DNA of 13,137 bases from Flavobacteriales bacterium (GTDB lineage Bacteria > Bacteroidota > Bacteroidia > Flavobacteriales > PHOS-HE28), in assembly GCA_008016945.1 (NCBI GenBank), contig SSGN01000088.1, positions 1-13,137 of the forward strand. The letters run 5' to 3'. Both the position numbers and the translations under genes were made by a program. This document shows positions 12,472-13,137 of the stretch, one piece after another. Each line of letters starts with the position of its first letter. The stretch's first letter is position 1. The notes under the pieces are model-generated. The model searched no databases. It was given only the letters and a program-made list of their open reading frames with translations, and was not told the origin of the DNA.

Positions 12472-13137
12472 TCAGCTGTTCAGCTTCTTCGCGCTATCCA
12501 GCATCTCCTTGATGCCGCCCACGCTGCTGAGCACGCCAGTGGCTTCGTAGGGCATGTAGATCACCTTGTTGTTCTGGCCGCTGGTGAGGTCGCCGAGCGT
12601 TTCCAGGTATTTCATGGCGATGAGGTAGTTGGTCGGGTCGCCGTTGCTGGCTTTGATGGCCTCGGTCACCAGGCGAATGGCCTCAGCTTCACCCTGTGCA
12701 CGACGGATGCGCGATTGTGCATCACCTTCCGCTTCCAGGATCTGGCTCTGCTTCTGACCCTCGGCCGTGGTGATCTGCGATTGTTGGATACCTTCAGCTT
12801 GAAGTACCGCGGCGCGCTTGCTGCCTTCGGCATCGATGATCTGCGCGCGGCGGTCACGCTCTGCACGCATCTGCTTCTCCATGGCCTCGCGGATGTCGCG
12901 CGGCGGGTTGATGTCCTGCAGTTCCACGCGGTTCACCTTCACGCCCCACTTGTGGCTGGCCTCGTCGAGGATCTGGCGCAGCTTCATGTTGATCGTGTCG
13001 CGGCTGGTGAGCGTCTCGTCCAGGTCCAGTTCGCCGATCACGTTACGGAGCGTGGTCTGCGTGAGCTTCTCGATCGCCAGCGGCAGGTTCTCGATCTCAT
13101 ACATGGCCTTCACCGGGTCCATGATCTGGAAGTAGAG
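12472..13137 (-). CDS. SPFH/Band 7 (stomatin-like) protein, 5' end outside the window
   Basis: This is the C-terminal 221 residues of a stomatin/prohibitin-family membrane scaffold protein; the frame runs open through the window edge, so the N-terminal membrane anchor and the start of the Band 7 domain are missing. Visible are the last part of the SPFH domain (LTQTTLRNVIGELDLDETLTSR and WGVKVNRVELQDINPP), then a long helical coiled-coil region rich in Ala, Glu and Gly with repeated AEG/AQG turns (about 90-155 of this fragment). The tail includes NYLIAMKYLETL and ends in KEMLDSAKKLNS. These match the QmcA/stomatin group, whose members form oligomeric rings on membranes and often associate with an NfeD protein or a membrane protease. 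No such partner is in the window, although one could lie beyond the upstream edge. Confidence 0.93.
   Translation of the reverse strand, partial: LYFQIMDPVKAMYEIENLPLAIEKLTQTTLRNVIGELDLDETLTSRDTINMKLRQILDEASHKWGVKVNRVELQDINPPRDIREAMEKQMRAERDRRAQIIDAEGSKRAAVLQAEGIQQSQITTAEGQKQSQILEAEGDAQSRIRRAQGEAEAIRLVTEAIKASNGDPTNYLIAMKYLETLGDLTSGQNNKVIYMPYEATGVLSSVGGIKEMLDSAKKLNS

Noticed and set aside
1..13137. CRISPR array, prophage or defence island
   Set aside because: No regularly spaced direct repeats, integrase, phage structural gene or restriction endonuclease was seen; the lone methyltransferase is not enough to call a defence system.

Overview
The window looks like a chromosomal segment of a high-GC member of the Bacteroidota, most likely a Flavobacteriales-like lineage. 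Two things point there. Start codons lack convincing Shine-Dalgarno sites, and most transcription units are preceded by the Bacteroidota -7 box TAnnTTTG or a one-base variant. The gene families also fit: a DUF983 zinc-ribbon membrane protein, a small protein usually mislabelled phosphoribosylpyrophosphate synthetase, a MarR/YceI pair, and a RhlE-type helicase with a long Arg/Gln/Pro tail. The lineage is an inference; no rRNA or marker gene is present.

Layout. 1-1240 (minus strand): a tRNA-Pro(CGG) gene with a degenerate T arm, then an OmpR/PhoB-type response regulator, then tRNA-Gly(CCC) with a strong terminator. 1348-3800 (plus): a solitary cytosine-5 DNA methyltransferase, an exported MsrA and a DUF983 protein. 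3810-3975: a 166-bp MITE-like palindromic element with 28-bp terminal inverted repeats, followed by about 150 bp with no recognised gene. 4125-4841 (minus): a lipoprotein with a class I methyltransferase fold. 5001-6665 (plus): a tight MarR-YceI-nitroreductase operon behind a palindromic operator candidate. 6703-8005 (minus): a PhoD-type phosphatase broken by a one-base frameshift. 8091-9089 (plus): an alkylglycerol-monooxygenase-like membrane hydroxylase, with a bidirectional terminator between it and the RhlE helicase (9156-10955, minus). 11196-12312 (minus): a small Bacteroidota-specific protein and an EF-hand lipoprotein. 12472-13137 (minus): the C-terminal part of an SPFH/Band 7 protein cut by the window edge.

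How it works together. Most genes are short independent units of envelope, stress and housekeeping function. The clearest functional module is marR-yceI-nitroreductase: a regulator, an exported lipocalin-like isoprenoid-binding protein and an FMN oxidoreductase, translationally coupled by an ATGA overlap. The most notable signals outside the genes are the MITE-like palindrome, the aberrant tRNA-Pro, the near-leaderless promoter architecture (-7 box 4-6 nt before the ATG at four genes), and the structured long leader of the helicase. I see no CRISPR array, defence island, prophage or clearly new multi-gene system; this is mostly ordinary core sequence with a few unusual local features.
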